Below are positions 8,239-16,665 of a stretch of 64,000 nt of DNA, one piece after another; position 1 is the stretch's first letter, and every line of letters begins with the position of its first letter. The position numbers were made by a program, and so were the translations under genes. The notes under the pieces are model-generated. The model saw only the letters and a list, made by a program, of their open reading frames with translations. It searched no databases and was not told where the DNA came from. The DNA comes from Paenibacillus_AA sp045062745 (GTDB lineage: Bacteria > Bacillota > Bacilli > Paenibacillales > NBRC-103111), in assembly GCF_045062745.1 (NCBI RefSeq), contig NZ_JBJGED010000014.1, positions 1 through 64,000 of the forward strand, given 5' to 3'.

Positions 8239-9678
8239 TTATCCGTTCAGGCACTCCAGGATCAGCTTGTTCGCGAGCGCCGGATTCGCTTTCCCCTTGC
8301 TCGCCTTCATGACTTGTCCCACGAGGAAGCCGATGGCCTTCTCCTTGCCGGCGCGGAAATCCGCTACCGACTGCGGGTTGTCGGCCACGACCTGCTCCAC
8401 GATGCTCTTGATCGCGCCTTCGTCGCTGATCTGGACGAGCCCTTGCTCCTCGACGATCTGCTGAGGACGCTTGCCGGTCTCGAGCATCGCCTTGAAGACG
8501 GTTTTGGCGATCTTTCCGTTGATCGTGCCCTGCTCGAGCAGACCGATCATCTCGCCCAGTCCTTGACCGGTGATGCGAACCGACTCGAGCTCCACACCGT
8601 TCGCATTCAGGTAGCCGAGCAGATCGCCCATGATCCAGTTGGACACGGCTTTGGCGTCTTTCGTGTAAGCCAGGCTCTCCTCGAAGAAGTTCGCCAGCTT
8701 GAGCGAGGACGTAATGACGTCCGCGTCGTAGCTCGGCAGCCCGTATTCGGAGGTGTACCGGGCCTTGCGCGCATCCGGCAGTTCCGGAATGCTCTCGCGC
8801 ACGCGCGCTTTCCACTCGTCGTCGATGTATAGCCGCACGAGGTCGGGATCCGGGAAGTAACGATAGTCATGCGCCTGCTCTTTGCCCCGCATGGACAGCG
8901 TCTTGCCCTGGGCTTCGTCCCAGCGGCGCGTCTCCTGCACGATCGTGCCGCCGTCCGCCAGCACTTCGGCCTGACGGAGCTCCTCATACTCGAGCCCGCG
9001 CTGCACGCCGCGGAACGAGTTCATGTTCTTCAGCTCGGCCTTCGTGCCGAACTTCATCTGCCCGTACGGACGCAAGCTGATGTTGGCGTCGCAGCGAAGC
9101 GATCCTTCCTCCATCTTGACGTCGGAGACGTCGCAATATTGCATGATGGCGCGGATTTTCTCCAGATACGCCTTCGCTTCCTCCGGCGAGCGGAGGTCCG
9201 GCTCGGAGACGATCTCGATGAGCGGCGTCCCGACGCGGTTGAAGTCGACAAGCGAGGCGTACCCTCCGTCGACGTGCGTCAGCTTGCCCGCGTCTTCCTC
9301 CAAGTGAACGCGAGTGATGCCGATCCGCTTCGTCTCGCCGTTCACTTCGATGTCGATCCAGCCATGCTCGCCGATCGGCTGATCGTATTGCGAGATCTGG
9401 TACGCCTTGGGCGAATCCGGGTAGAAGTAGTTCTTCCGGTCGAACTTGCTGTGCGTCGCCACCTGGCAGTTGAGTGCCATGGCCGCCTTCATCGCGTACT
9501 GGACCGCCTGCCGGTTCAGCACCGGCAGTACGCCCGGATGGCCGAGGCAGATCGGGCATGTATTCGAATTCGGCGACGCCCCGAACGAGGTGGCGCAGCC
9601 GCAGAAGATCTTGGATTGGGTGTGCAGCTCTACGTGCACTTCGAGTCCGATAACCGTTTCAAACCTTTGGTCTGCCAA
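8239..9678 (-). CDS. gatB: Aspartyl/glutamyl-tRNA amidotransferase subunit B
   Basis: A 479-residue protein of usual GatB length. The N-terminal cradle domain starts with VIGLEVHVEL and holds the zinc motif FCGCATSF...NTCPICLGHPG (about residues 27-50). The helical domain and the C-terminal YqeY-like tail (about 330-479, ending LANKLILECLNG) are complete. With GatA and GatC it phosphorylates Glu on misacylated tRNA-Gln, or Asp on tRNA-Asn, for transamidation. The TTG start has AAGGGGG eight bases upstream and lies 13 bases after gatA. Last gene of gatCAB. Confidence 0.98.
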   Translation of the reverse strand: MADQRFETVIGLEVHVELHTQSKIFCGCATSFGASPNSNTCPICLGHPGVLPVLNRQAVQYAMKAAMALNCQVATHSKFDRKNYFYPDSPKAYQISQYDQPIGEHGWIDIEVNGETKRIGITRVHLEEDAGKLTHVDGGYASLVDFNRVGTPLIEIVSEPDLRSPEEAKAYLEKIRAIMQYCDVSDVKMEEGSLRCDANISLRPYGQMKFGTKAELKNMNSFRGVQRGLEYEELRQAEVLADGGTIVQETRRWDEAQGKTLSMRGKEQAHDYRYFPDPDLVRLYIDDEWKARVRESIPELPDARKARYTSEYGLPSYDADVITSSLKLANFFEESLAYTKDAKAVSNWIMGDLLGYLNANGVELESVRITGQGLGEMIGLLEQGTINGKIAKTVFKAMLETGKRPQQIVEEQGLVQISDEGAIKSIVEQVVADNPQSVADFRAGKEKAIGFLVGQVMKASKGKANPALANKLILECLNG

Positions 9679-9691
9679 TGTCTATTCCCCC

Positions 9692-11158
9692 TTACAGCTC
9701 AGGCCGCAGCTTGTGATACCCGGTATTCCGCTCGAACGCATGCGCCGTGCGCAGCACGGTCGATTCGTCCATCGCTTTCCCGATGATCTGCAAGCCCACC
9801 GGCAAGCCGTCCACCTGGCCGCACGGAATGCTGATCGCCGGAATGCCGGCCAGGCTGACGGGAATGGTCAGGATGTCGTTCAAGTACATCGTGAGCGGAT
9901 CGTCGACTTGCTCGCCGATCCGGAAGGCCGGCGTCGGCGCGGTCGGGCCGATCACCACGTCGTACTGCTCGAAGACGCGGTCGAAATCTTGCTTGATCAG
10001 CGTGCGGACCTGCTGCGCCTTCTTGTAGTACGCGTCGTAGTAACCGGAGCTGAGCGCGTAGGTGCCGAGCATGATGCGTCGCTTCACTTCGGCGCCGAAG
10101 CCCTGGCTGCGCGACTGGTGATACAGGTCGAGCAGGTTCGCCGGTTCCGAGGCGCGGACGCCATACCGAACCCCGTCGAAGCGGGCCAGGTTGGACGACG
10201 CTTCCGAGGAAGCGAGCAGGTAGTAAGTGGCGACGGCATACTCCGTATGCGGCAGAGACACTTCCTCCCAGACGGCGCCGAGTCCTTCCAGCACCTGAAG
10301 CGCCGCGAGCACGGCTTCCTTCACCTTCGGATCCACGCCAGCGCCCAAGTACTCGCGCGGGACGGCGATCCGGAGCCCCTTCACATCCCCCGTCAAAGCC
10401 CCGATGTAGTCGGGGATGTCGACGTTCGCGGATGTGGAGTCCATCGGATCGTGGCCCGCAATGCTCTGCAGCACGTAGGCCGCGTCCTCCACGTTCTTCG
10501 TGAGCGGCCCGATCTGGTCGAGCGACGAGGCGAAGGCCACGAGGCCGAAGCGCGAGACGAGCCCGTACGTCGGCTTCAGTCCGACGACGCCGCAGTACGA
10601 CGCGGGCTGGCGGATGGAGCCGCCGGTATCGGAGCCGAGCGCGAAGTACACTTCGCCTGCCGCCACCGCCGCCGCCGAGCCGCCGCTCGAGCCGCCCGGC
10701 ACGAAGTCGGCGTTCCACGGGTTGCGTGTCGGGAAGAAGCTCGAGTTCTCGTTCGAGCCGCCCATGGCGAACTCGTCCATATTTAGCTTGCCGATGATAA
10801 CGGACTGGGCACTGCGCAGCTTTTGGACCACGGTCGCGTCATAGATCGGATTGTAGTTCTTCAGGAACTGGCTGGCGCACGTCGTCGTCAGCCCTTCGGT
10901 GACGATGTTGTCCTTCACGCCGACCGGCAGGCCGAACAGCAAGCCCCGCTCGCTGCCGACGCCTGCGCCGGCCAACTGCTCGTCCATCACGCGCGCGTCG
11001 CGGCGGGCCGCTTCCTCATCGAGCGTCAGGAACGCCCGAATCTTCGCGTCGACGTCCCCGATCCTGCGATAGGAATGGTCGACGAGATCCGAGACGGACA
11101 AGTCTTTGCCCGCGAGACGGTTATGAATTTCTTGCAGGTTCAGGTCAAACAAAGACAA
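9692..11158 (-). CDS. gatA: Aspartyl/glutamyl-tRNA amidotransferase subunit A
   Basis: The glutaminase subunit, which frees ammonia from Gln and passes it to GatB. The amidase signature is complete: catalytic Lys in GVKDN (near residue 82), the cis-Ser in GSDTGGSIR and the nucleophile region in PGGSSGGSAAAVAAG. The TTG start at 11158 gives the usual beginning, MSLFDLNLQEIHNRL, with AAGGGGG eight bases upstream; the frame is open 33 bases further but without support. Product 488 residues. It follows gatC by 104 bases and precedes gatB by 13. Confidence 0.98.
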   Translation of the reverse strand: MSLFDLNLQEIHNRLAGKDLSVSDLVDHSYRRIGDVDAKIRAFLTLDEEAARRDARVMDEQLAGAGVGSERGLLFGLPVGVKDNIVTEGLTTTCASQFLKNYNPIYDATVVQKLRSAQSVIIGKLNMDEFAMGGSNENSSFFPTRNPWNADFVPGGSSGGSAAAVAAGEVYFALGSDTGGSIRQPASYCGVVGLKPTYGLVSRFGLVAFASSLDQIGPLTKNVEDAAYVLQSIAGHDPMDSTSANVDIPDYIGALTGDVKGLRIAVPREYLGAGVDPKVKEAVLAALQVLEGLGAVWEEVSLPHTEYAVATYYLLASSEASSNLARFDGVRYGVRASEPANLLDLYHQSRSQGFGAEVKRRIMLGTYALSSGYYDAYYKKAQQVRTLIKQDFDRVFEQYDVVIGPTAPTPAFRIGEQVDDPLTMYLNDILTIPVSLAGIPAISIPCGQVDGLPVGLQIIGKAMDESTVLRTAHAFERNTGYHKLRPEL

Positions 11159-11262
11159 AGCAGCTACCCCCTTACTATTTTTACCCCACAAAGTGGAGAT
11201 GGCCTTCGAAGCTTATTCCCGGCGAAGCCCCTTTGCGGGGACCCCGAGTCAAATTCTTAAGC

Positions 11263-11550
11263 TTATTCGAGCACAGCCGGGACTTTGAACTGCCCGTCTT
11301 CTTCGTCCGGTGCGTTGCGCAGCACTTTCTCCATCGGGAGCGACGGGCGCGTCACATCCTCTCGCATCACGTTCACGAGCGGCATCGGATGGCTGGTCGG
11401 CTCCACGTTCGACGTGTCGAGCTCGTTCAGCTTCTCCGCGTATTTCAGAATCGCGTTCAGCTGCCCGGTAAACGTTTCTTTTTCTTTCTCGCTCAGGTCC
11501 AGACGGGCCAGCTTGGCCACATGCTCGACGACTTCCACGGTAATACTCAT
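11263..11550 (-). CDS. gatC: Aspartyl/glutamyl-tRNA amidotransferase subunit C
   Basis: A 95-residue protein starting MSITVEVVEHVAKLARLDLS, the hallmark of GatC, with the conserved LNAILKYAEKLNELDTSNVEPTSHP segment. It wraps around the GatA-GatB interface and is needed for GatA stability. GAGGT lies upstream of the ATG. First gene of gatCAB, with a good SigA promoter just before it. The 104-base gap to gatA holds a small GC hairpin (CCCCTTTGCGGGG) without a T tract, probably not a terminator. Confidence 0.97.
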   Translation of the reverse strand: MSITVEVVEHVAKLARLDLSEKEKETFTGQLNAILKYAEKLNELDTSNVEPTSHPMPLVNVMREDVTRPSLPMEKVLRNAPDEEDGQFKVPAVLE

Positions 11551-11586
11551 CTATTCAGCACCTCGTTTCGGCCTAATCATCCCACT

Positions 11587-11615
11587 ATTATAGCTTACAT
11601 CCCCGGCTAACTCAA
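11587..11615 (-). promoter_or_regulatory. gatCAB promoter
   Basis: Minus strand TTGAGT (11610-11615), 17-base spacer, TATAAT (11587-11592), 37 bases upstream of gatC. Confidence 0.75.
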
Positions 11616-11673
11616 CGCATTATGTGAGTGTTTCTGACGCGTTCTTCAGGGCATGCCTACATCGAAATAAACA

Positions 11674-11715
11674 CAAATAAACCCCCGCCCGTTCCTAAGG
11701 CAGAACAGGCAGGGG
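11674..11715 (-). terminator. Intrinsic terminator of the aldolase-like gene
   Basis: Arms CCCCTGCCTGTTC and GAACGGGCGGGGG on the minus strand, followed by TTTATTTGTGTTTATTT. It lies 24 bases past the stop. Confidence 0.75.
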
Positions 11716-11738
11716 CGATCTCGCACTAGGGTGTCTCG

Positions 11739-12692
11739 TTACTCTGCGCTCGCCACTTCGGCCGAAGTCAGCTTGTCGTAGAATTCCGCGTACTTGTCCT
11801 TGTCATCCGAATTGCGCAGCGCCATGGCGACGCGAGGATGCTCGTTCAGCATGCCGGCGATCATGTAAGGGATGATGTAGCCCCACTCGACCTTCTCCCG
11901 CAGCGGGATCATGCGGCGCTCGATCACTTCGAGAATCGGACGAATCTCGTACTTCGCGTGCTTCAGGTAGCCGACGAGCAGCTCCGTGTTGCAGTTGCCG
12001 GCGGCGCGGCCCATGCCGTACACCGAGCTGTCCAGGAACGTCACGCCCAAGTCCGCGGCGGTAATCGTGTTGGAGAACGCGAGTTGCATGTTGTTGTGCG
12101 CATGGATGCCGAGCGACTTGTTCGGGAGGTGCTTCTTGAATTTGTCGACCAGGTGCTTGTAATCCTTATGATCGAGGCTGCCGTACGAGTCTACTATGTA
12201 GACGACGTCTACCGGACTTTCCACGATTTCCTTAAACGCCTCCAGCAGCTCATGCTCCATGACATGCGACAGCGCCATAATGTTGAGCGACGTCTCATAG
12301 CCTCTGGCGTGGAAAATGTTCACCAGCTCCAAAGCCTTGTCCAAATCCTTCGCATACGTCGCCACACGGATCATGTCGAGCATGCTCTCGCTTCTAGGCA
12401 GGATATCGTTCTCGTCCACCCGGCCGATATCGACGAGCGCGGACAGCTTGGTATCGCCCTTCTGTGGAATGACTTCGCGCAGGAACGCTTCGTCGAGGAA
12501 GCGCCAAGGCCCCGCATCGGCCCCCTTCAGCAGCTTAGGCGAGTTTTTGTAGCCGATCTCCATATAATCTACACCCGCCGCATTGAGCGAGTAGTACAAG
12601 TCCCGTACGAAGTCTACGCTGAAATCCCAATTATTCACGAGACCCCCGTCTCGAATGGTGCAGTCCAATATTTTATGCTGTGGTTCTTTCAT
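11739..12692 (-). CDS. HMGL-like aldolase-family protein, substrate unknown
   Basis: A 317-residue single-domain TIM barrel of the HMG-CoA lyase/isopropylmalate synthase/4-hydroxy-2-oxovalerate aldolase family. Seen motifs are the N-terminal LDCTIRDGGLVNNW (metal and substrate loop), IHAHNNMQLA (metal-binding His pair) and a Gly-rich LDSSVYGMGRAAGN. There is no C-terminal regulatory or DmpG communication domain, so it is neither IPM synthase nor a normal bifunctional aldolase. It stands alone with its own promoter and terminator, so neighbours give no hint of the substrate. Confidence 0.85.
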   Translation of the reverse strand: MKEPQHKILDCTIRDGGLVNNWDFSVDFVRDLYYSLNAAGVDYMEIGYKNSPKLLKGADAGPWRFLDEAFLREVIPQKGDTKLSALVDIGRVDENDILPRSESMLDMIRVATYAKDLDKALELVNIFHARGYETSLNIMALSHVMEHELLEAFKEIVESPVDVVYIVDSYGSLDHKDYKHLVDKFKKHLPNKSLGIHAHNNMQLAFSNTITAADLGVTFLDSSVYGMGRAAGNCNTELLVGYLKHAKYEIRPILEVIERRMIPLREKVEWGYIIPYMIAGMLNEHPRVAMALRNSDDKDKYAEFYDKLTSAEVASAE

Positions 12693-12730
12693 GTTCCGGT
12701 AAAGCCTCCCGATTAAGTTTGATGCTACTC

Positions 12731-12760
12731 ATCATAGCGTACCTGGCGAGCGCATGTCAA
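12731..12760 (-). promoter_or_regulatory. Promoter of the aldolase-like gene
   Basis: Minus strand TTGACA (12755-12760), 18-base spacer, TATGAT (12731-12736), 38 bases before the start codon. Confidence 0.75.
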
Positions 12761-12810
12761 TCATTGGCTGGACCGCAGACGGAAGCATTTCGGCGGGGCC
12801 GCCCGGACGC

Positions 12811-12835
12811 AAAAAAAGATGCCGGATGGGCATCT
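12811..12835 (-). terminator. Intrinsic terminator
   Basis: Minus strand AGATGCC, five-base loop, GGCATCT, then six further T. It follows the 125-residue unknown gene by 70 bases. Confidence 0.75.
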
Positions 12836-12905
12836 TAAGGCTCTATTATGGGTCAAGCAAGCTGCATCTCGGAATCGCTCGGCATCAGTCGGAACGATCC
12901 GGGTG

Positions 12906-13283
12906 CTAGATCCAGGCCTTCAGGTTGATTTGCTTAATAAAATCTTCACGACTTTGTACGTCCTTGTTCGTCTCCGGCGTCGGTTCCGCCTCTTCCCCGT
13001 TCATGATTTTGCGAAACAGCTCTTCGTTCTTCGTCGCCAAGGCGTAATCGATCAGCGCCTCGCGCTCGATGCGGTCCGCCTCCTGCTGCAGCAGCAGCTC
13101 CTCGAGCTCGATGTCAGCCGCCGGCACGTAGAAGTGCTTGTTCAGCTTCGGCACCCGTACGACGTAATCGAAGACGTTGTCCGCGTTGCGGTCGTAGGCA
13201 ATAATATATCCTGCTTCCCCGACGGGAAAATTCAACTCGTAGCTGTCGCCGACGAAAACGACTCTCTGCCCCAAGCGAAACAT
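12906..13283 (-). CDS. Hypothetical protein with SH3-like N-terminus
   Basis: A 125-residue soluble protein that I do not recognise. The first 65 residues (MFRLGQRVVFVGD...YVPAADIE) are beta-rich and look like a small SH3-type barrel, of the kind seen in nucleic-acid or protein-binding modules. The second half is helical and acidic (ELEELLLQQEADRIEREA). The ATG at 13283 has GGGGAGG seven bases upstream; a longer frame of 32 residues lacks a ribosome binding site. No transmembrane or signal sequence. It has its own terminator. Confidence 0.75.
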   Translation of the reverse strand: MFRLGQRVVFVGDSYELNFPVGEAGYIIAYDRNADNVFDYVVRVPKLNKHFYVPAADIELEELLLQQEADRIEREALIDYALATKNEELFRKIMNGEEAEPTPETNKDVQSREDFIKQINLKAWI

Positions 13284-13507
13284 GTCCGTTCCTCCCCTAC
13301 CAAGGCTTGCGCAGGGCAAACCTCGACCCAAACATAATATGACTGGCTCCCAGAGTTCGGCTCCTCGGCCGGGATACAACTCGCTATCTATCCGGCCGGC
13401 TATACCTTGCTCTATATCGTACTATAAATAAGGGTGGAGTGTCCATTCGTTCCGCAGGTTCGGGGCGGAAAATTTGCAGCCCGATTTTGGCGGCCCGAGC
13501 AAATGGT

Positions 13508-14362
13508 TTAAAGCGACGCGCCTTTCACCCGAAACGTACGCACGGCCCCTTCCAAGAGCAGCACGATGAGCAGCAGAGCGACGGCGAGACAAAGCCCGAA
13601 CGAATCGGCGAGCCCGCCCTGGAGCAGCACGGTGTTGGAGTGCTCCGTCAGCGCCGCCGGACCCCAGCGCATCCAATTGCCGAGCGTCCCCGTTAAGAGC
13701 GATAGGACAAGCGTAATGCCCATGGCTAGAAACGCCGTCACGCCCCCGCTCCGGAACAAGCTGCTGAACAGCAGGGTGAGGGTCGCGATGAACAGCAGCC
13801 ATAATCCGTATAGGCCGGTACCGGCAGCGATTCTCGGAAACGCGACGTGTCCGATCAACAGCTCGGTGTAATACCAGGCCGCCGCGACCCCTCCCAGCAA
13901 GGCGATGAGCGTCAGCGTCGCCATCCCCGCCCACTTGGCGAGCATGTAGGCCCGATGCGGCACCGGCTTCATCATGATCATGTGCACGACGCCGCTCGCC
14001 CGTTCGCCGGAGACGACGCCCATGAAGGCCAGCACCAGCACGAGCACGCCGATGAAGCTGAACTGGGACAGCGTATTGGCCATCATCTCGGCGCCGGTCG
14101 GCATCGGAATTTGGACGACGGCGCCTTCGGGAAGTCCGCCCGATGCTTGCAGCAGGTCGGGCATGTAGTAGGTGGCGACCGGCTGGCTCGCTCCGAACAG
14201 CACGAAGACGAGCGGCACCCACAGCAGCTTGTAGCTGCGCCACATCTCTATCAGCTCCTTGCGGTACAGCACGACCCATGGGGTCCACGCCCTGCTGCTC
14301 TGGCTCTCGCTCTGGTTCTGGCTATGGCTCTGCCTCTGGCTATCGCTATGGATCATGCTCAT
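13508..14362 (-). CDS. yxlG: ABC transporter permease, YxlG-like
   Basis: A 284-residue permease of the ABC-2 type with six membrane segments: about residues 46-63, 96-120, 146-168, 175-200, 205-230 and 255-275. The first 25 residues are an unusual polar run, SDSQRQSHSQNQSESQSS, encoded by a six-base tandem repeat. The ATG overlaps the stop of the ATPase gene (ATGA), with GGAGAGGAGGGG upstream. Last gene of the operon sigY-yxlC-yxlD-yxlE-yxlF-yxlG, whose order is that of B. subtilis. Substrate unknown; in B. subtilis YxlFG is a likely exporter within the SigY regulon. Confidence 0.9.
   Translation of the reverse strand: MSMIHSDSQRQSHSQNQSESQSSRAWTPWVVLYRKELIEMWRSYKLLWVPLVFVLFGASQPVATYYMPDLLQASGGLPEGAVVQIPMPTGAEMMANTLSQFSFIGVLVLVLAFMGVVSGERASGVVHMIMMKPVPHRAYMLAKWAGMATLTLIALLGGVAAAWYYTELLIGHVAFPRIAAGTGLYGLWLLFIATLTLLFSSLFRSGGVTAFLAMGITLVLSLLTGTLGNWMRWGPAALTEHSNTVLLQGGLADSFGLCLAVALLLIVLLLEGAVRTFRVKGASL
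14296..14350 (-). repeat. Imperfect six-base tandem repeat inside yxlG
   Basis: About nine imperfect copies of CTCTGG or CTATGG (plus strand: TCTGGC TCTCGC TCTGGT and so on). On the coding strand it encodes the Ser/Gln/His-rich N-terminus of the permease. Copy-number change would keep the reading frame. Confidence 0.7.
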
Positions 14363-15288
14363 GGGCGCCCCTCCTCTCCGACGATGCGCAGGAACAGGTC
14401 TTCCAGCGTCGAATGCCCGAACTCCAAGCTTTGCACGGGGATGCCGCGCTCGGCGATGTCCCGGCAGAGGAATGTCCTCGCTCGTTCCATCTCTTCGGGC
14501 GAGACGGTGAGCTCCAGCGTGCCCGCTCCTTGCCAGTCGGCACGTGCGATGAACGGCTCCCGCTCCCACTCCGCCGCCCACTCTGCGAGCGGCTGCTCGC
14601 TTTGGATCCGGATGCGGGGCTGTCGGTACCGGCCGCGCACCCCGGCCAAGTCGCCCGAGACCGCGATGCGCCCGTTCTGCATGAGCACGATGTCGTCGCA
14701 GATCTCCTCCGCGTCGTGCAGCACATGCGTCGAGAAGAGGAGCGTCGTCTCCCGCTTCATCCCGCGGAGCAGCTCCAGCACTTCCCGGCGGCCGACCGGG
14801 TCGAGCGCGGATACCGGCTCGTCCAGCATGAGCAGCTTCGGCCGGTGGATGAGCGCCTGCGCGATGCCGAGCCGCTGCTTCATGCCGCCGGAGTAGCCGC
14901 CGACCGCGCGCTTGGCCGCGTCGGCCAGGCCGATTGCCTCGAGCAGCTCGGCGGCGCGCTGCTTGGCTTCGCGCGCCGGCAGCCGGGCCAGCCGGCCGGT
15001 GAATTCGAGGAACTCCCGGCCGCTCATCCAATTGAAGAACGCCGGATGCTGCGGCAGGAAGCCGATCCATTCCCGGATGTCCCGGGGTGCGCCGGAGGCG
15101 AACCGGATCGTGCCCTTCGTCGGGGCGAGCAGGCCGGCGAGCAGGCTGAGCGTCGTCGTCTTGCCGGCGCCGTTCGGGCCGAGGAGCGCGATGCACCGGC
15201 CTTGCTCGATGTCGAATGTGATCCCATCCACGGCGGTTTTGTCCCCGAAGCGGCGGGTCAGGTCGTTCACGGATAGCAGGACGCTCAT
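14359..15288 (-). CDS. yxlF: ABC transporter ATP-binding protein, YxlF-like
   Basis: A 309-residue ATPase with Walker A GPNGAGKTTT (about residues 37-46), signature YSGGMKQRLG, Walker B LLMLDEPVSALDP and the switch His in FSTHVLHDAEEI. A C-terminal domain of about 90 residues follows, as in drug or bacteriocin exporters of the CcmA/DrrA class. It overlaps yxlE and yxlG by four bases each (ATGA), so all three are coupled. The product should drive the YxlG permease. Confidence 0.95.
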   Translation of the reverse strand: MSVLLSVNDLTRRFGDKTAVDGITFDIEQGRCIALLGPNGAGKTTTLSLLAGLLAPTKGTIRFASGAPRDIREWIGFLPQHPAFFNWMSGREFLEFTGRLARLPAREAKQRAAELLEAIGLADAAKRAVGGYSGGMKQRLGIAQALIHRPKLLMLDEPVSALDPVGRREVLELLRGMKRETTLLFSTHVLHDAEEICDDIVLMQNGRIAVSGDLAGVRGRYRQPRIRIQSEQPLAEWAAEWEREPFIARADWQGAGTLELTVSPEEMERARTFLCRDIAERGIPVQSLEFGHSTLEDLFLRIVGEEGRP

Positions 15289-15491
15289 CGCTCACGGCTC
15301 CTTCCGAAGACGAAATAAAGGACCGGTCCGATCAGGTTCACCACAACGATGACGATCGCCCAGAGCCACTTGGGCCCGTTTGTCCGCTCTGCCCGGATAC
15401 AGTCCGTCAACGCGATGACGACCAGGATGAGCTGTACGACAAGGAGCGGGGCGACAATCGCCCAATTGATTTGTTCAATCAAGTTTGTCAT
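15285..15491 (-). CDS. yxlE: YxlE-like membrane protein (PLDc_N domain)
   Basis: A 68-residue protein with two membrane helices (about residues 10-31 and 43-61) and the PLDc_N motif: DCIRAERTNGPKWLWAIVIVVVNLIGPVLYFVFGR. The same small domain begins cardiolipin synthases but no phospholipase part is present. In B. subtilis YxlE takes part with YxlC and YxlD in negative control of SigY. The ATG at 15491 is chosen for spacing from GGAG; a GTG three codons earlier is possible. Confidence 0.85.
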   Translation of the reverse strand: MTNLIEQINWAIVAPLLVVQLILVVIALTDCIRAERTNGPKWLWAIVIVVVNLIGPVLYFVFGRSRER

Positions 15492-15735
15492 GGGGGTCAC
15501 TCTCCTCTCGGAAATCGGATTGCGGATCGGGTTCCGGATCCGAAGGATTCAATCGGACGAACATCCAGTACATCAGTAAGGGAAACGGGAATTGGATCAG
15601 TCCCCAGATGCCCCAGAACCAGGGGGCGGCCCCTCGCCGGCGCGCATCCGTGAACAGCCATGTGCCCTGTGCCAGCAGGAGGAGGACGATCAGCGCCCAC
15701 AGCCAAATGGACACGCCAGCTATAGAAGGACTCAT
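15475..15735 (-). CDS. yxlD: YxlD-like membrane protein
   Basis: An 86-residue protein with two membrane helices (about residues 7-26 and 37-57), a short RRRGAAPW loop between, and an acidic Asp/Pro-rich tail. Size and place fit YxlD, a component of the SigY anti-sigma system in B. subtilis. GGGAGG lies seven bases before the ATG, which overlaps the end of yxlC by four bases. Sequence match to YxlD was not checked, so the name rests mostly on operon order. Confidence 0.8.
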   Translation of the reverse strand: MSPSIAGVSIWLWALIVLLLLAQGTWLFTDARRRGAAPWFWGIWGLIQFPFPLLMYWMFVRLNPSDPEPDPQSDFREESDPHDKLD

Positions 15736-16076
15736 GTTCGTTCCTCCCTGGCCCGTTTCTTGGACGCCCGGCTGCCGATGAAATAAGCTCCCAACAGGAT
15801 CGGGGCCTGCAGCCAGGCTATAAGCAGCGGCGACTGGTATAGAACGGCAACGAGGAGGCCAAGGATCATAACGGCGAACAGCCAGAACAGCAGTAAATCC
15901 CGCATCAGCTTCCGGCGCAGCTGGCGCTTCTCGGCCGCGATCATGCGTTCCAGGGAAGCCAGATCCGGCACCGGTACCGGGAACAGCGCTTCGTCGTCCA
16001 GCTTCCGCATTTCCGTGCGAAATGCCTCTTCCCACTGCCGGGCGTCATGGTTATCGCGCTTATTGTCCATCGTCAT
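15732..16076 (-). CDS. yxlC: YxlC-like protein, SigY negative regulator
   Basis: A 114-residue protein: charged cytoplasmic N-terminus (residues 1-58) and two membrane helices (about 60-80 and 84-103). This topology fits YxlC, which with YxlD-YxlE represses SigY in B. subtilis. GGAG and GAGGG precede the ATG, and the gene overlaps the end of sigY by 17 bases. The role is inferred from operon order and topology. Confidence 0.82.
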   Translation of the reverse strand: MTMDNKRDNHDARQWEEAFRTEMRKLDDEALFPVPVPDLASLERMIAAEKRQLRRKLMRDLLLFWLFAVMILGLLVAVLYQSPLLIAWLQAPILLGAYFIGSRASKKRAREERT

Positions 16077-16626
16077 CTTCCCTCAACTCCTTTCTCATTT
16101 GCCGCAGTCCGTTGTGAATCCGCGATTTGACCGTCCCGAGCGGCACATCCGTCATCCGGGCGATCTCTTCGTAGGCGTAGCCGTATACATGCTTCAATAT
16201 AATAGGGACGCGCATCTCATGTGTCAGCGTGCCGAACGCTTCCGTGATCTCGGTCAAGCCGTCGGCGCCGAACTGCGATTGCCAGACCACCTTGCGCATC
16301 GTGGCCGCCTCCTGCTCCCGCCAGTCCCGCTCCCGCTTCTGCCGCCGGAGTAGATCCGTGTACAGGTTCGTCGCGATCGTAATGAGCCAAGAGGAGAATT
16401 TCGACTTGAACGTGTACAGCCGGATTTTCTCGACGCATTTCAGCATCGTCTCTTGGGTGACGTCTTCCGCGGTCTGGGGATGCAGCGTGATTTTCAACAA
16501 ATATTTGTAGACGAACGCATAGTGCTCCCTCAGCAAGAGCGCGAGCGCACTCGAGTCGCCACGCTGGGCGAGTCGGATTGTATGGGGAATATCTAGGTTC
16601 GGCGACGTCTCGCTGCCCGGTATCAA
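16060..16626 (-). CDS. sigY: ECF sigma factor SigY
   Basis: A 188-residue ECF sigma factor, close to the 178 residues of B. subtilis SigY. Region 2 contains HPQTAEDVTQETMLKCVEKIRLYTFKSKFSSWLITIATNLYTDLLRR; region 4 contains EMRVPIILKHVYGYAYEEIARMTDVPLGTVKSRIHNGLRQMRKEL. It heads the six-gene operon whose content and order match sigY-yxlCDEFG, and the sequence upstream is an ECF promoter matching the SigY type. The TTG start is 13 bases from AAGGAG, which is long, so the start is uncertain. Confidence 0.92.
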   Translation of the reverse strand: MIPGSETSPNLDIPHTIRLAQRGDSSALALLLREHYAFVYKYLLKITLHPQTAEDVTQETMLKCVEKIRLYTFKSKFSSWLITIATNLYTDLLRRQKRERDWREQEAATMRKVVWQSQFGADGLTEITEAFGTLTHEMRVPIILKHVYGYAYEEIARMTDVPLGTVKSRIHNGLRQMRKELREDDDGQ

Positions 16627-16665
16627 ACGGTGCTCACGCTCCTTTCTTGCTCAGGTTGCCCATAA

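Noticed and set aside
9446..10786. Plus-strand frame of 446 codons across gatB and gatA
   Set aside because: Antisense shadow of two certain genes, composition typical of GC-rich antisense frames.
14296..14350. CRISPR-like repeat
   Set aside because: Six-base units without spacers inside a coding sequence.
14143..15276. Plus-strand frames of 349 and 377 codons
   Set aside because: Antisense shadows of the yxlF and yxlG genes.
14363..15295. Fusion of the YxlG permease with a long N-terminal region
   Set aside because: That part of the frame lies fully inside the ATPase gene; the ATGA overlap and ribosome binding site show the permease starts at 14362.
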